The notes beneath the pieces are model-generated. The model saw nothing but the letters and a program-made list of their open reading frames with translations. It was not told where the DNA came from and searched no databases. From contig JAQFWX010000004.1 of assembly GCA_027605045.1 (NCBI GenBank), positions 124,001 through 188,000 on the forward strand: 64,000 nucleotides of DNA, in the 5' to 3' direction. Source of the stretch: Phallus indusiatus (lineage: Eukaryota > Basidiomycota > Agaricomycetes > Phallales > Phallaceae). The first letter of the stretch is position 1; each line of letters begins with the position of its first letter. A program made the position numbers and the translations under genes. Shown here one piece after another: positions 21,701 to 35,181 of this stretch.

Positions 21701-24700
21701 GAAGAATACCTGCATTTTCCGCGCAGTTTCGGAATAGACTGAAGATTCTCTCTGCCTTGGTCGCGTCCAACTGTACGTTACGATGAAATGGAAGGAAATA
21801 CAGGCGTCTATTGGCTAACCCGGATACGCGTTGTCTGAGCAAAGCAAACATTTGTGCAGATAATGGCTTCAGAACCATAACGCGAATCAATTGTTCTCCG
21901 TTGGCTAAAGTCATTGACACCATCGGTATTATGACCTGCTGAATGGTCAATATTGTGCTGAAGGAAACCGTTCATAAAATACTGACTGAGGATTTTCCTT
22001 CGCCCATATTCAACTGCATAACGGTATTGGTGCCTCCAGCCGGGGACATCATTTGTTTGGCGATGTTCACCTGAACTTGTCGAATGGAGATATCGGCTTC
22101 AAGTTCAAGTAGCAGCCAATCTAGGTATTCCAAACTTTTCCATTCTTGATTTTTATGCGATTCGCCAGCGATATTCCGTGAACTATCCCGAAACTGCTCC
22201 TGTCGATCTTTATTTTGGCGTCGTCGTAAACCTTCTCCAAACTCCGACAGGATTGTCAACCAAATATGTTCTACAGTTTTCCGAGATGGGTAAGTGAGCT
22301 GTCTCAGCAGAGACGTTGGATGTATGACCGGCCATTGACCTGCATAAGATAGTAACTCCGTTGAGGGGCACTGTTCCGGACCTAGAATGCGTTGGATCAC
22401 ATCTAAAGAGGCTTCGCGACGTGATTTATTGGCCTCCAACGCATCAATACATTTAACCAGGTCATCGCTATACACTTGCAACAGGCGCTCTGGTGCCGCC
22501 AGACTGCGTAACGTTTCAACCAAATCGCGCGGTGTCGAAATGTCTGATATTTGATTGGCTTTCTCCAAGTGCTTGTCCAGATAGCTGGGCTCTCGATCCT
22601 TCATGAGCGATAGTAGAGTGGGCAGACCAAAACGCGGAAGCTTGGAAACATTCTGCGCGAACCGTTCGGGAAGCCACAAAATGTCGCTTCCAACCGGAGC
22701 TGGCAACTTCGTAATCTGTCGGAATAGCTCATCCATCTTTGAGCAATAGTCGTAAAGGATTTTGTTTCGTGCCCAAGACCTAAACTTCTCTTCGATTTTT
22801 TCCCTGGAGCTCGAGTGATCTAAGGGATAGGCGATCTCTAGTGGAGGAAAAGACGGGGAAGAAAGTGTGCTGTTTGAGGCCACAAAATCGACGAATTGTC
22901 TTTTCTGCCTCGTGCAGGTATCGTGATAGTCTGCGCGGCACCGATCCGAATAATCCCTCTTATTCTCAGCTGGCTTGCGCATCAGTTGACCAGCCCGGAA
23001 GTCGCAAACTGTTATCAGTGCTAGTAGCTGGTCTTTGCAAATCCAATACCCTTCTTCACTTGGCGTAAAATTAACAGAACGTGGTAATTCTGCTAACTGA
23101 GAAATTCGATGAAACTCCGGTCCACGTGTCCCTGCATGCAAGGCGATGGTCAGGAGAAGGTATAAAATATCCATGTTTCGTTCAGAACGATACGCCATGA
23201 CGCCAAACGTGAAAAGGAGATCATAATCGTGTTTTGGGTTTTGACAGCATTGATAGAAAAGCATAAACCAGACGTCATTGGGCGATATGGACTGCGTGAA
23301 TAGGTCATCGACTTCAGAAAAGCTCAAATCCTTCGCGCTAGCCTCGAATGATCCGATTTCACAAAATATCGACCAAAGTTTTGGTGTCCTGAAAGAAGGT
23401 GCTCGGCGATTAATGCTAGTCACCATCTGGGTCAATCGTTTTTGGTTGGGTTCGAGTTCTGGACTTCTTAATGGCACTTCGTATATCTCGTCCTTTTCTG
23501 ATGTATATTGGTACGTCTTTTATTTTGAAAATTCAATTATAAGAGCTAACCTTGAATATAGAACTCGGGAGTTGTAATTCGCGAAGTGCGCGCTTGGGAT
23601 CTTCGTCGTAAACATAAACTGTCCGAAGAGCCAAGTTTTGAAGGCTCATGATTGTCCAAAAACATTTTGAGATCTTTATTGTGCTCCATGATAGCATCTA
23701 CGAGTGAAACGAAAATGTCGCTTTGAGCTAAAATTGGAAGATCCGTCCGCCAGGTTGTTGTTTCCATCGACTTTAGATGTCTAGGGTAATAGGCACGTTC
23801 AGGCACGATGCCAAGCAACTTCTCCTTCAAAATCTTCCACTCGACATCTTTCAAAGGCTCCATGAACGCGAAGGATGCATTTGATTTTAACATCCATACC
23901 GCCTGCTCCGTTCCCCCTCGACCAGTCAAAGGATCCGGCATATGATAAGACGTCATAGCGTGGAGGTAGACCAAATAATAAAAGCTTGCCAAAGTCTCCG
24001 TCGAAGTTAAACGTTGTATAACGTGATCCAGCTCATAAACGAATAAACGAATATGATTATCATCGACAGTTGGACGAATGAAACAACGTGTTTGTTCTTT
24101 ATCTCGTTGACAGCAGTTTACATCGCCATACGGGATGAGCACCTTTTTGTTTACCGAATACCGTGCGTCCTCCAAGATCAACTGATTTTGTAGACCAATA
24201 AGCGTGCCGACGGATTGAGTGCCTGCTACTATCATATTTGGCATCTCTTTGCATTCGAGTTGTTGGGAAGAGTTTAGGAAAAATGTCAGCAGGTATCGAG
24301 GTAGAGTAATGAGGACGCGGGAAGTTGAACAGCGGGGGCGACAGGCCCCGTTGGATTCCCATAGAACACATAATTCCACTGAGGAGCATTCGAGTCGATT
24401 AAAAATGGAGAATAGATCTTGAACCAATTTTGAACGAGGGCTCAATATGACCTGTCTCTTCGAAGAATCTCGAGTGTGATATGACGGAGACGTAAGCTTG
24501 GGTGATGGGCTTTGGAGCAACGGATCTCCTGAAAACTTCATCTCCCACAGCGGGTTGTTTTCTGCTCCCCAGTCTGCGGATAACTTTTCGAAGAAAATGA
24601 GGGAATTTTCAGTCACGTCACGATACAATATTATGGTATCATGAAGGACTTTGTTAGGAAAGTCTCCGTGCAACTTGTTATTATCGACGAATTCGGAGAT

Positions 24701-27700
24701 CGCCCCGTTGTTTTTGTTCTCGCGGACACGAATTATCACCTCACCCCGGTTTTCCTCAAAATGTACCTAAAATAAGGTTAGAGTATTTGTGGAAACACAT
24801 GATGCGGACACGTACTTCGAAAGTGCCGTCCACATTATGAGCCAATTGATATGACATACCCTTCAGTGTCGACGGGACAATCTCTACCACAGGCTACACT
24901 CGTATTAGTAAAAGTTATCCAGAAGCTTGGGATGAACTTACTCGATTGGGGAAAATCCACTTATAAAGAGGACTTAGTAGGATGGATCTTGGTAGTCCAC
25001 CGAGCTTTTTGCCATCGATGAGGAGCTGACCATCAAGAACATTATAGTACATCCATCTTGACTGGTCGTTCTCATTAGCGACCGCAGTTCGGCAGCAAAG
25101 CCAACAGCCCTGTAGAATACGCCATGAATCAGGTTTGGACAAGAAGCTCTCCCAGTAGACCCTGATAGCGTTTTCGAATCCCGAGAAGTCCGGTTCGGAG
25201 TCTTTCGTCTGAATCCTTTCAAGTTTGGACATGAGATATACGAATACCTCGGCCGCTTGGACAAGATCTTTCTGGATGATATATTGAAGTGTAGAAGGAA
25301 GATTGCTAAACGATCCAGGTAAAAAGTCTTGGATGGCGATGGACGATATTACAAATATCTTAACCGCATCGGGGTCTCCCGTAAACAAAGCGTCAAGCTC
25401 TTCTTGTTCTAGGGCATACGTCGATCGACAGCAGATGGCAATTTGGAGAAGGCGAAAAAGTAAATCTTGTTTGTTCGTAACTGAATTTTCTCGCAAGTAA
25501 GAATTCCGTACGTCACCCAACCAAGAGGCACATGTTTTCCGGAGACGGCACAACAGTTTTAAAATCTTTTGTCGTACGTCCGCATCGTTGTTAAGAGAAT
25601 GAATACGGCATGTCAACATGGCCAAAGACATGGCTGTCCAGCCTTCTTGCCAATTTTCGCGGATGGAATCAAAATGTCTCGAAAGAACTTCTAAAGCCTC
25701 CATCGCAAAAGACTTGTCGGTAAGATCGGTGTGAAAATCTCGATATTCGTTGCTTCCTTGACGTTCAACTTGCCATGCTGCTTGACGTAATAAAATAAAC
25801 CACGCGGGATCCTTAAATGTCCCAACGCCTTTTAGGAACTCTATGAGGATATTGCGCCACTGTAGTCGTCCACCCGCACGAAGATGACCGAAGCTTGCCC
25901 ATTCATGATACGTAAGCGAGCGAGGGCAATCCGACTGCTTGGCAATCACCATATTGGATGTGTGTGTGGTTGAATGGACAAGCCAAGAAAGGTTGGAATA
26001 GACACCTGAAGGTAAAGTAGGTGTACAGACGTCACGGAGAGAAACCTTAGGGAAAGATGTGATCCATATTTGACGCTTGGGGTCATACAATTGATATCGC
26101 AGAGGATGCCGTTTTATAACGTCAGCTTCAAGATATGCTTGTTCTACTTTCGTTCCCGAGTAATGTGTCTTATACCATGGCTTAGCACCATCAGCGGCGA
26201 TGGTAATTCTATTAGGATCAACTGTTGAATACCGGGCCAGAGGGTCATAGTTGCCAAGTATAACAGTCGGTCCGTCCCCGTAAGCTTGTGCACCGCTTTG
26301 TATCCTCGAAATGTCGTAAGTAACGGTTCGCCATACCGTGAACCATTTGGGCGGGGATAGTTCGAATACAACAACGCGCTCAAGTATGCGATCCTCTGGT
26401 AGGGGCCATTCGTATACTTCAACAAACAGAGACGAAGCTTTGTTTTTTAGTGTGCATTTTTTGCACCAATACTCCAGATGCCTGGAGAAGCCACGCCAAT
26501 CCGTGTCGTAATCATGAGACAGACTGTCTGATTGAGAAGTAAGGTTTTGAAACTCGTGTCGAAGCGTCTTCCATTTCTGCGCTTTGCGGTCCCTTTCAGC
26601 ACTCGCGCTTTCTCGGATTTTGTCACGTAAGTTTTGCATATTTTCATCCTTCAGGTAGTACTGAGAGGCGAAACACGTCTCCTCGCTACTGAGATTGAAT
26701 ATGGAAGCACTATGTCGAACCCGAGCATGCCGGTTTTGAACGTACTGTTCTACCCGATGTAACCGTTTCATTTGAGACAGTTGGGGGAGTAGGAGAGGCT
26801 CGAAAGATTCAACCGCTATCTCGGGAGAATAGTCTTGAAGAAGGGGGGATATTTGAATAACGGCTTGATCCAAAGCTACCCACAACTCCATCACTACAAG
26901 GTATAACCGCGAAAAAAGCTCTGGATTCTTGGCTGAATTCGCTAACCCGATGAATGTTTCAAGATAGCCGTTTAGGGTTTCGATTCGTTTTCCAGGTTCG
27001 ATATCGATATCTTCCTGCCACTGCTGCATTTTATCGATTACCCAACGCTCAAACTCGATGAATGCAAGCCAAAATTCGAAGCTTTCGAGTGATCCCTTGA
27101 GAGGAGTTAAGTTAGGTAGAGAGTCTCCATCGTTACGAGTTAGATTGGGACGAAGGTCTTTCTCGAAATATGCTGGATCAAATTCGGCGTCAACGTTCAA
27201 CGTCGACTGTCGATTATACAGTTTTGACAAGTAGTCGCCGCAATTAGGAAAGGTAAAATGACAGGCATTCTCAATATCGTCTACGGATGGTGGTGAAAAT
27301 TGCAAAGGCGACCTCTCCTTGTACAAAATTTCATCCCATCTTTCCTGGAGAATATACTGGCACTGTTTGACCTGCTCATAAATAACGTCGAATACGGGTC
27401 CGTTGGTAACGGTATCGCGAAGCTTCCACATTCGGCCCGCAATTTTGACCTTCATGACATGCAGCAATTCATGATTGATCCCAAACGAGCAAGCCTCGCG
27501 CAAGACTGTTGTGAGCAGATACGTTATAAATGATTTATAGCCGAATTGTGAATTGATGTCAATGCCAGATACTTCAAGAGATGTTTGCAAAGCGACGCGA
27601 AGGATTAACCATTCGGGCATTCGACGCCACGGAAGTTTCGCGTTTGACCATAAGACATGGTCATTTATTCGTTTCGTAACGTAAACAGTGGCGTTTTGGG

Positions 27701-28414
27701 TGTTGTCCAGGTTAGAAGTCGTTCCCGTTGCGAGGATACCACCAAGCATTTGAGATACATAGTGAATATCTGCGACCTCTCGAGATTCGTTTACTTCACT
27801 TCCCGCCTTCCGAGTTTTGGCCAATGCATCGTCGAATTCAGTGCGGTCGAGCCACGCGAGAACCCGGCAGAACGGCGTAATGCATTGCTCGTTCTTTGGG
27901 AAGGATAGACGTGGCATGGATGGAAACGTCATGATAAGCTTCCCAATGGTGCTTGTAACCTTCGCTGCAGGTGGTGAGGCTTGGAATATTTCGACCAATA
28001 TGGTATTCCCATCATCGGAACATCTTAAGATGACGCCTGCGTTTTGAGCGACAATGTGGAGACATAAAACATCTGTCAATAAAAATCTCCGCTAAGCATA
28101 TGAAATTTTTAAGAATTATATGTCTTTGTCACACCTTTGGGCTGCATGGCATCTATGGCATCTTTTAAAGTGTGTTCGTTCAAAGCCGGTCCTGTGCGTG
28201 TGTCCGCCATTTGTCGAACCATTCGATCCAACGCATTCCAGACAGAAAGAATATTGACGTCTGTGATGTGGTTTTTAAAACTTTGCATGCTTTTTAGAAC
28301 AAGTCGAGTGATTTCGGTATATCTGCTCCGAGTCCAGTCATTTTCTTGAGGTAATTGCGGAGGAAGAAAAAGGTGATGAATCAAATAGTCTAAGCATTGA
28401 GAGTCGGTTGCCAT
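18797..28414 (-). CDS. giant DUF6606-DUF3638-DUF3645 protein, 7 exons (3,099 aa)
   Basis: Exons on the complement: 28135-28414, 24942-28072, 24816-24893, 23551-24766, 21987-23497, 20141-21935, 18797-20085. The N terminus (LDYLIHHLFLPPQLPQENDW) is typical of DUF6606. VMQLNMGEGKSSV, with GEGKSS at 2067-2072, marks DUF3638. GHPEVIIALTCLSYYYGG near 2381-2397 marks DUF3645. Databases often label such proteins ubiquitinyl hydrolase, but I see no Cys-protease signature. Instead GEGKSS, DESDE (about 2193-2197), GFSGTND (about 2502) and RMRQLGRGHS (about 2674-2683) resemble motifs I, II, III and VI of SF2/SecA-like ATPases. The 26-codon third exon is supported by frame and by PSTLKGMSYQLAHN. No membrane segment. 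Function unknown; cytosolic NTPase is my inference. Confidence 0.88.
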
Positions 28415-29814
28415 GATATACTAGAAATGTGATGCTCTGTTAAGAAATTCGACTTTAGACGATGTAAATTGACGTACTAAGCAGGTTGGATTCAGAGCAA
28501 ATGGAAGTTCAACTGATGGGTCAGGTCTAAGGGCAAGAATATATGGGCTGTGCACTGCGCGCAGAATGTTTTCTGTTGTTTGTCTTTTTAAAGTTCATGT
28601 TCACTCCTAGGCTGTGAATTTAAAAAAGAAAGACGGAAACAAAGTCATTTCGTCAGCACGTGTTTGTTTCATAGGCAGCACTCGTTCAGAATTTTGGAGC
28701 CGCGTATCGCCACGCCTCGTTCTTGGATAATACATCTCCGCCCTCAGAATTTGTGAGAATCGAAATATGGTAGAGGAAAACAGAAAATTGATGCATGGGC
28801 CGCTGGCGGGATCCTTCAACTTGGCGGCCACTGGTAGTTATGATAGAACTCAGAGCAGCTGGTCACCGCGCGCGCGGCCGGTCACATATGGGCGGAGCGC
28901 CCATAGCCTGGCCATTGAAATATTGATGCATTGATGGTTATTAGTAAACAGTAAACTCGGTTCGTTGACAAATGCTCTCTTTTACAGTACTACATACATA
29001 TATGGATACCTCGTACAGTTTCAAAATTTCGATTTATATACCCAAACACCTAAATGGCAGATAAACGACCATGTGAGTAATTCATTTTAAATATTATTAC
29101 AATGAAAAACATGAGCGGAGTAACTACCTCAGATGAGCTTTCACAAACGATTCAGACCGACTCGCTCTTAGATCTAATTACACCCTGGAAACCTGGCTGC
29201 TTAATATTTAGTTATAGGTTCATCTCCACTGATTGAAGTGAAACAGATAAGTTGTTGGGATATTATAGGTACCAATATCGTTGTCGGAATAAAACCAACT
29301 ACCGTAGATTTTGACTTGATGATCTTTGGGTGTGCCAGCAGCCATATGTACATATTATTAATTATTACCGAATATCTCTAATTAGTGATATGTATTCTCC
29401 ATTCACGATGCTTCAGTACTCAGCTTCAGTCGTCTGATCGTACAAGGTGCCTAGCAAATACATTACGCCTGAGGTGTTTGTAAAATGTAAAAAAGTAGAA
29501 TGGATAGAATCTTAGTCTCGGGGAGAAAACGACAAACGGCAACGGCCGAGTTGCCGCCGTAACCGTCACTCTGGGCGGCAATGCGTTGATTGTTGCGAGC
29601 ACAAACCATGACCTCCTGATCCTCTTGTCAATTTGGTGGATAACAAAAAGCACGAAATCTAAACCAGTAAAGAAGGCTTTGTACAGAATGTCGGTTCCCC
29701 ACATTTATGTTTTGTCCGATTTCCAAAATGGGTTGGACAACAGACGACTTGTGCACATCAACACTCAAATAAATCTGGTTTGTTTATCCTATCTTTGTAA
29801 GGTATCATTTCAAC
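28415..29814. other. intergenic, upstream of the giant gene
   Basis: No gene recognised. The right half is AT-rich. It should hold the promoter of the 28414 gene. Confidence 0.5.
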
Positions 29815-30276
29815 ATGCCTCATTATCTATTCAAAATTGCAGAGCTCTTTGAAATATGTTCATACATGACGTTGAATGATCTATCTGTCGTGTCTCGCGA
29901 TTGGTTTTGGGCTGCAATTCCTTGCTTATTATATCGGAACGTTACTATACAACGGCAATTATCACCTCTGAGAAGAATTGTATATCGGTTTGATCTTGAT
30001 CGTTTTTTTAGTATTTAACACACAATGGTTATCCTGCGACCGCCATTATTTAGTCTAATTTTTCTTTTTAGTTTTTCTAATAAAAAATGGGAGCCTTTTT
30101 ATATTTACGCTACCCACGTTCGGATCTCAAATGTGGGCGTGGATTATGATCAGGCCATTTCGGAGGCGGTATCGCGAAGCCGGACCAAAAGCGTTCGACA
30201 TCTCTTTCCCAACATTCGGTTTTTGGAATGGAGAACGCTTGCCTTCATCAGAAGAACAGAAAGTCCAGTTCTCTAG
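29815..30276 (+). pseudogene. F-box protein remnant
   Basis: The frame from 29815 gives LFEICSYMTLNDLSVVSRDW and LLYRNVTIQRQLSPLRRI, which parallel MHELCAHLSPLDLAVMACVS and RLYKNISVENALAPMGQLAR of the intact F-box gene at 49357-51033. After an intron-like interval a second frame gives IYATHVRISN and HLFPNIRFLEW, parallel to QYAPHVRILRI and HLFPNTRSLHW. The frame then stops at 30274-30276 and no longer alignment with the about 330-residue LRR part can be followed. I read it as a truncated paralogue. A short expressed F-box gene is less likely but possible, since a donor at about 29989 and an acceptor at about 30072 would keep frame. Confidence 0.6.
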
Positions 30277-32601
30277 ATCCTGTTGATGTTTGTAACTGTC
30301 TCATATTACCCGTCGACTCCGAGATAAATCCATAGATCTCATGATACCATGACAGATGTTCTCGTCAATCCCGCAGAATACACTGGCTTTTTCTGCAGTG
30401 TACGCACAAGCTATCGTGTTGGAAGCTTGAATCGTCGCAAGCAACCCTTCTGATTTGGTGGATCCCCGGATCAATCGATAGCAGTTGCAAGTTCAACACG
30501 TTACAACTCAACCTCGGAGCGTACGGATGGCGATCAGGGCAAGTCGTAGATGAACTGAGGTCGGTCCAGAATAGAAATAGGTGTAAATTTTTTTGTGCTG
30601 ATGTTCAATCATTTGCCACTATACATACCCAGTGAATGGATGAAGATACCTTCTGTCCATATGTACTAGTATGCGGTTCTCGAAGCTCTCAAATATTCTC
30701 ACCACACACATACGTCGAACGATTCCGTTGACCCAATTTGTCCGAGAAACACGCTGCAGTATACTGTCTATAGAGTCCGAGTACTGTCCGACGCTACAAA
30801 CACCAACAGAGAAGATATAATGGCTCACGAGGTGAGTCCCTGATTCGCGTGCCGGATGCCGTACGATAATAGAGTTTTGGTGCCAAATTCGGCGCGGCGC
30901 CGGAATAATGATACAGAAGACTCATTTTTTCACGCTCAAGATTGCCTATTTATCGCCTCCTATTTTATCTTGGTGAAGAGATTAGAAGTGGGGCACAAAT
31001 GTTGTCTGAGGTTGAGGAGTATGTTAACACAGTGCACGAAACTTGATTGAATATCTGGGGATAACCAAAGTAAGGATGAGGTATGTTGAGTATTTTGAGG
31101 ATTTATCCGCATAGCCGCAATATTTATTTATTACTTGTTTTCGGAATACAAATACATATATCTTCGAACCATTATTTATTAAATTCAATTCCGGACGATC
31201 CAGTGTTGATATAGTGTTGACTATTCTCTAGCATATCGATATCGCAAGTTCTTTGTTTAACTTTGTATACTGGACAATAGATCGCAAGTCATCGATCATC
31301 GATGAAAGAGTTTGTTTTTCACACGCGGGAGTTTTGGTTTGACCCTTGAACCTTAATCACGCATATCTCCGCGCATGACTACGAAGAGTCGAACCTGCAT
31401 TAAAGCGACATTGCCTCGAGGCAATGTATAGCACGCGGTGGTTCTGAGTGGAACGAAATGTGGTGAGCGCCGGTGTCAAACAATAAATGTCCACCTTTTT
31501 CGTCACGTATGTTATTTATTACACGAAATGTTCAAAGGAGAGAGCTGTTTTTCAACGAGCCAATTCATAACTCCTCGAATTTTAAGAGTGTACCAACTCC
31601 ATCTCAAGTGATTCCGACGCTTCACAAAAAGATTTACCTTACTTGAAGTTACTTCTGGGACCGTGCCTTGATGTTAGGCATAGATATTTCTATAAATAAA
31701 AAACCATATTTTAAAATTTTATCTGCAGCACGTTGGCGTGAGATCTGTGTATATATCCTCGGCTGATAGTGGGACGACACGAGGCGCGACGTTGCTCGGC
31801 GTGCGTGTAATACGGAGTCGGCACTTGCAATGTAGTATGTGGACTGTATTCTCCCTCGCACATTATATGCACACATAACATCTAACATTTTTTGTATTTG
31901 TGCATATTAAGTATAGATCGCGGTGTTTTACTTAAAGAAAAATTCAAAAGAAAGACAAGGTGGTTGGATGAGCGCTAGTGTGGTTTTGCTTGGCTGTCGG
32001 TTGTCGGAGTTCTGATTAGCCGTCTTTCTCATCTTAAGAGTTTAATTCGCAAGTCAAGCTTGGTGTGTATGCTTGCGTAGAAACCATGTGCAATTACAGT
32101 CATGAAACTGAAAAATACAAGGTCATATCACAAAATTTATCGAGTTGGATACAAGCTCAGGTATTGCAATTATGCTCTCTGTTGATCTTCCGTTCATTAT
32201 CGCTGTCTTTGACGTTTCTTAAGCGGTGATTTTGTTTACATAAGAATCACGGTGTGGAATAGCCGTAAGCGTAAATACAGGAAAGCCCAATCGTATCATT
32301 CACCACACGAGAGAGAACCACCACATCCAAGCAAGAAAGAAAGGTGATTCCTCTAGGGAATAACGCGTAAAACGTGGCTCAATATCCAACACTGTGTTCT
32401 AGGTTTCCACTTCCTTAGAGCTTTGTTTTCTCAAGTCCATCAAAAGCAAAATCTTGCCTGTGGAAGCCTCGACAAACCGCATATCTCGGCTCCGTGCATC
32501 AACGTTCCACCCGTCTTTATACTTGATCCTTCTCAACATTCTTTCTTGTTACTCTTCTTCTTCTTTTTAAACCGCTTGCTTGGGCTGCACCTCTTCCCGA
32601 A
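30277..32601. other. intergenic, 2.3 kb
   Basis: No supported gene. The first few hundred bases may be further decayed F-box/LRR sequence, but the alignment is too weak to claim. The last 300 bp are C/T-rich and probably the leader of the HMG-box gene. Confidence 0.45.
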
Positions 32602-35181
32602 ATGTTAACCGTTAATCCCAGGTTGAATTCCCTTCCTGGTTGGGAGCTGGGTATGTTTTCTCGGGATTGATCATTGCACTTATTAGGGTCTTCTTGTCGT
32701 GTCCTCTCCTGATACAATACTTTCCTAGATTCGTATGGATATGGAGGAAATCATGCATTCCCGACTGATCAGATCGATACGCAAAATCCGTTCATCTCTC
32801 CAATCCTCCCCCCGTCTACGAAGACCTTTGCTTGTACACCTCCAGCCAACCTTTTTTCTCCATCTTTCGATGAAACTACAGTTGGAGTTGATATAGCTTC
32901 CTCTGCTCAGCCCGTCCAGGTGTCTCCCAATGCATCTGCGCCTTCACCTGCGACGACCTCAACCCCAATGACATCGGCCGGATCCCCATCTCAATCTCCC
33001 CCTCCTCCTTCCCCCAAACCCGAGCCCAAACGCGCGTCTAAAAACCACGACCGTAAACGTTCGCCAAACCATATAAAGAGACCTTCAAATGCCTTTCTGA
33101 TTTACCGTACCCACTTGGTGAAAAGTGAAGAGGGTGAAAAAATCAAAAAGGTCGAAAAAAATCAACAGATTCTTTCCAAATTTGTTGGTGAGAAATGGAG
33201 ACGTCTTTCGGAAGAGGACAGAGCGAAATGGGTAGCTAAAGCCAAGGAGGCTCAGGAACAGCACGCTTTGAAACACCCGAACTACTCTTACCAACCTGCG
33301 AAACGCGAACAGATCAAGAGGAGACGTCAACGAAAAACGGCGGAGCAAAAAGAGGAGGACAAGGTTAACTTATTGAACCGGTTTTCACCTGAGACGATGA
33401 AACAACCTATCGTCGAATCTACCGCTCCCAGAAAGCGGAAATCTCGCGCGAAGAAGAAGACGGTGGAGCCACAGCAGCAAGAACAACAAGAACAAGAACC
33501 CGCGGTTTTGTCAGCTTCTTCCACGTCTTTGAAAGCACCAGTTCAAGCCGATTCTCAGCCGGTAATCAGCAAGCCTATTACTGCTAACGACATCCTAGCA
33601 TCAGCTGCACCTGTGGTAAGCGAGACCACTGCTGCGAACGAGCTGCAAGCAAGATTCAGCCGCGACAAAGCAGCTGGAATGTCAACTACGGTAAGAACAT
33701 GATACTATATACACTCCGAAAACTTATGACTCAATACATTTTCTCTGGAACAGACCGACATGTACAACGCACAATACACGTATACATCGTTTTTTGCTCC
33801 TCAACAATCCCAATTTCTTCCGTCTTCGCAAGTTCAAGTCGAGTATCATGGGTCTTCAATCGTTCCGAACGATTTATTCAAAGGAGACGTTTTTCAAAGT
33901 CTCTTGCTTCCTCCTGGTGCTGCTGGGTCTTCAGCACAAAACTGGGGCGCTGAAGGATCTGCAGTGTCTGCCGGGTCTGGAAATGATTTCGTCAACATTT
34001 CTCATATGTCGGGCAAACCCATGGACTTTCCGATTCAGATGTATTCTCAGCCGGAAAACCAGCATTCCGATATGCGTCTTGCAGAACCTAAATTCGTCTC
34101 CTCTGCTGATCTTTCTCAGATCAATCTCAACCTCGACGGGTTCGATTTCTCGTTTTTTTACGGTTCTGAAGGTGCTACTACTAGTGGTACTCAAGCCATA
34201 ACGCCTGCCGATATCATTCAGTTTGCTAGTAACGAAGGTCTTTCTGAGGTTTACGGTTTCACCAACACCAACGGCGGTGAGAATTTGGATGCTGGTGTGC
34301 AGCCCGTGGGTTCGGTTATGAGTCAAAGTCAGGAAGCTGGCACTGGCACTTTGGTTCATGGCAACTCTAATGTCGTCGGCGCCCACATGAATGCCAATCA
34401 TGCTAATCTCGGCATCACGGTTGGCTCTGAAGCAGAGAAGAAGAATCATGATGACGTGACTTCGGGTGTCTCATCTCAATACTTCGGAACCGTCAATCCC
34501 TCTGAAATCAGCATCAGCCAGAGCGGTCTGGGTATATACCCATATCAACAACTGGACGGTAACGCGACTGTGCAAGCGGAATCCGGCGTCATTATCAAGG
34601 AGCCTAGGTTTTTCGATTTCAGTAAAGGCAACTTGGAGGTGGCTACTAGTACCGCGCACGTCGATCCGGTAACTTTGACTCAGGAGAATGGATACGGTTC
34701 CAAAGGCGTCGTTTACACGAACCAGCCAACTTATTATCCGGCGGCGGTTGTTGTTCAGCCCGAAAACCAGCACCCCGACATGTATACCAATTTTATGGTT
34801 GACGATTACGGAGCTTTGAATGACAATGATACCAACAACGTTCTCGTCAGCAACACGAACGTGCATTCCTCCGCGACTGCGGGACACCCGATTATCGTTC
34901 AAGTGGAAGACCACCATCACCAGACTATCGTTATGAATCATCTCGCAGATCCCCAAATACAGTCTTATTCTGTACCGCCGAGTCATTCTTATCTTGAGAT
35001 GAATGATGGGTATGGAATGATGCATTGCAGCGATCCAACTTTGGCTGGCGTTTTTGTGCCGGACAAACCACCACCATATTTGTACCAGAGGACACTGGAC
35101 GTTCCTACGAACGCGATTGCAAACGGAAACGGATACGAACACGGACATGGACACGGACACGGACACGGATACGGTTATTGA
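32602..35181 (+). CDS. HMG-box transcription factor, 3 exons (812 aa)
   Basis: Exons 32602-32650, 32729-33690 and 33754-35181. An HMG box spans about residues 130-205: it begins NHIKRPSNAFLIYRTHLVK and contains VGEKWRRLSEEDRAKWVAKA and KHPNYSYQP, closer to the SOX/MATA type than the non-specific type. A Pro/Ser-rich stretch precedes it; a basic segment (KREQIKRRRQRK, PRKRKSRAKKKT) and a Gln/Glu run follow, and the basic part is a likely nuclear signal. The long C-terminal half is low in structure and ends in alternating His-Gly. The first exon (MLTVNPRLNSLPGWEL) was inferred because the second exon has no ATG upstream of the box but stays open in frame back to an acceptor at 32728. The layout suggests a developmental regulator; similarity to Coprinopsis Pcc1 is only a guess. 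Confidence 0.85.

Noticed and set aside
22841..23577. Plus-strand frames inside the giant gene
   Set aside because: Antisense shadows of the large, family-supported minus-strand exons.
34471..35166. Long minus-strand frame of 231 codons across the HMG-box gene
   Set aside because: It is the antisense shadow of the strongly supported third HMG exon; composition reflects the complement of its codons and no domain is visible.
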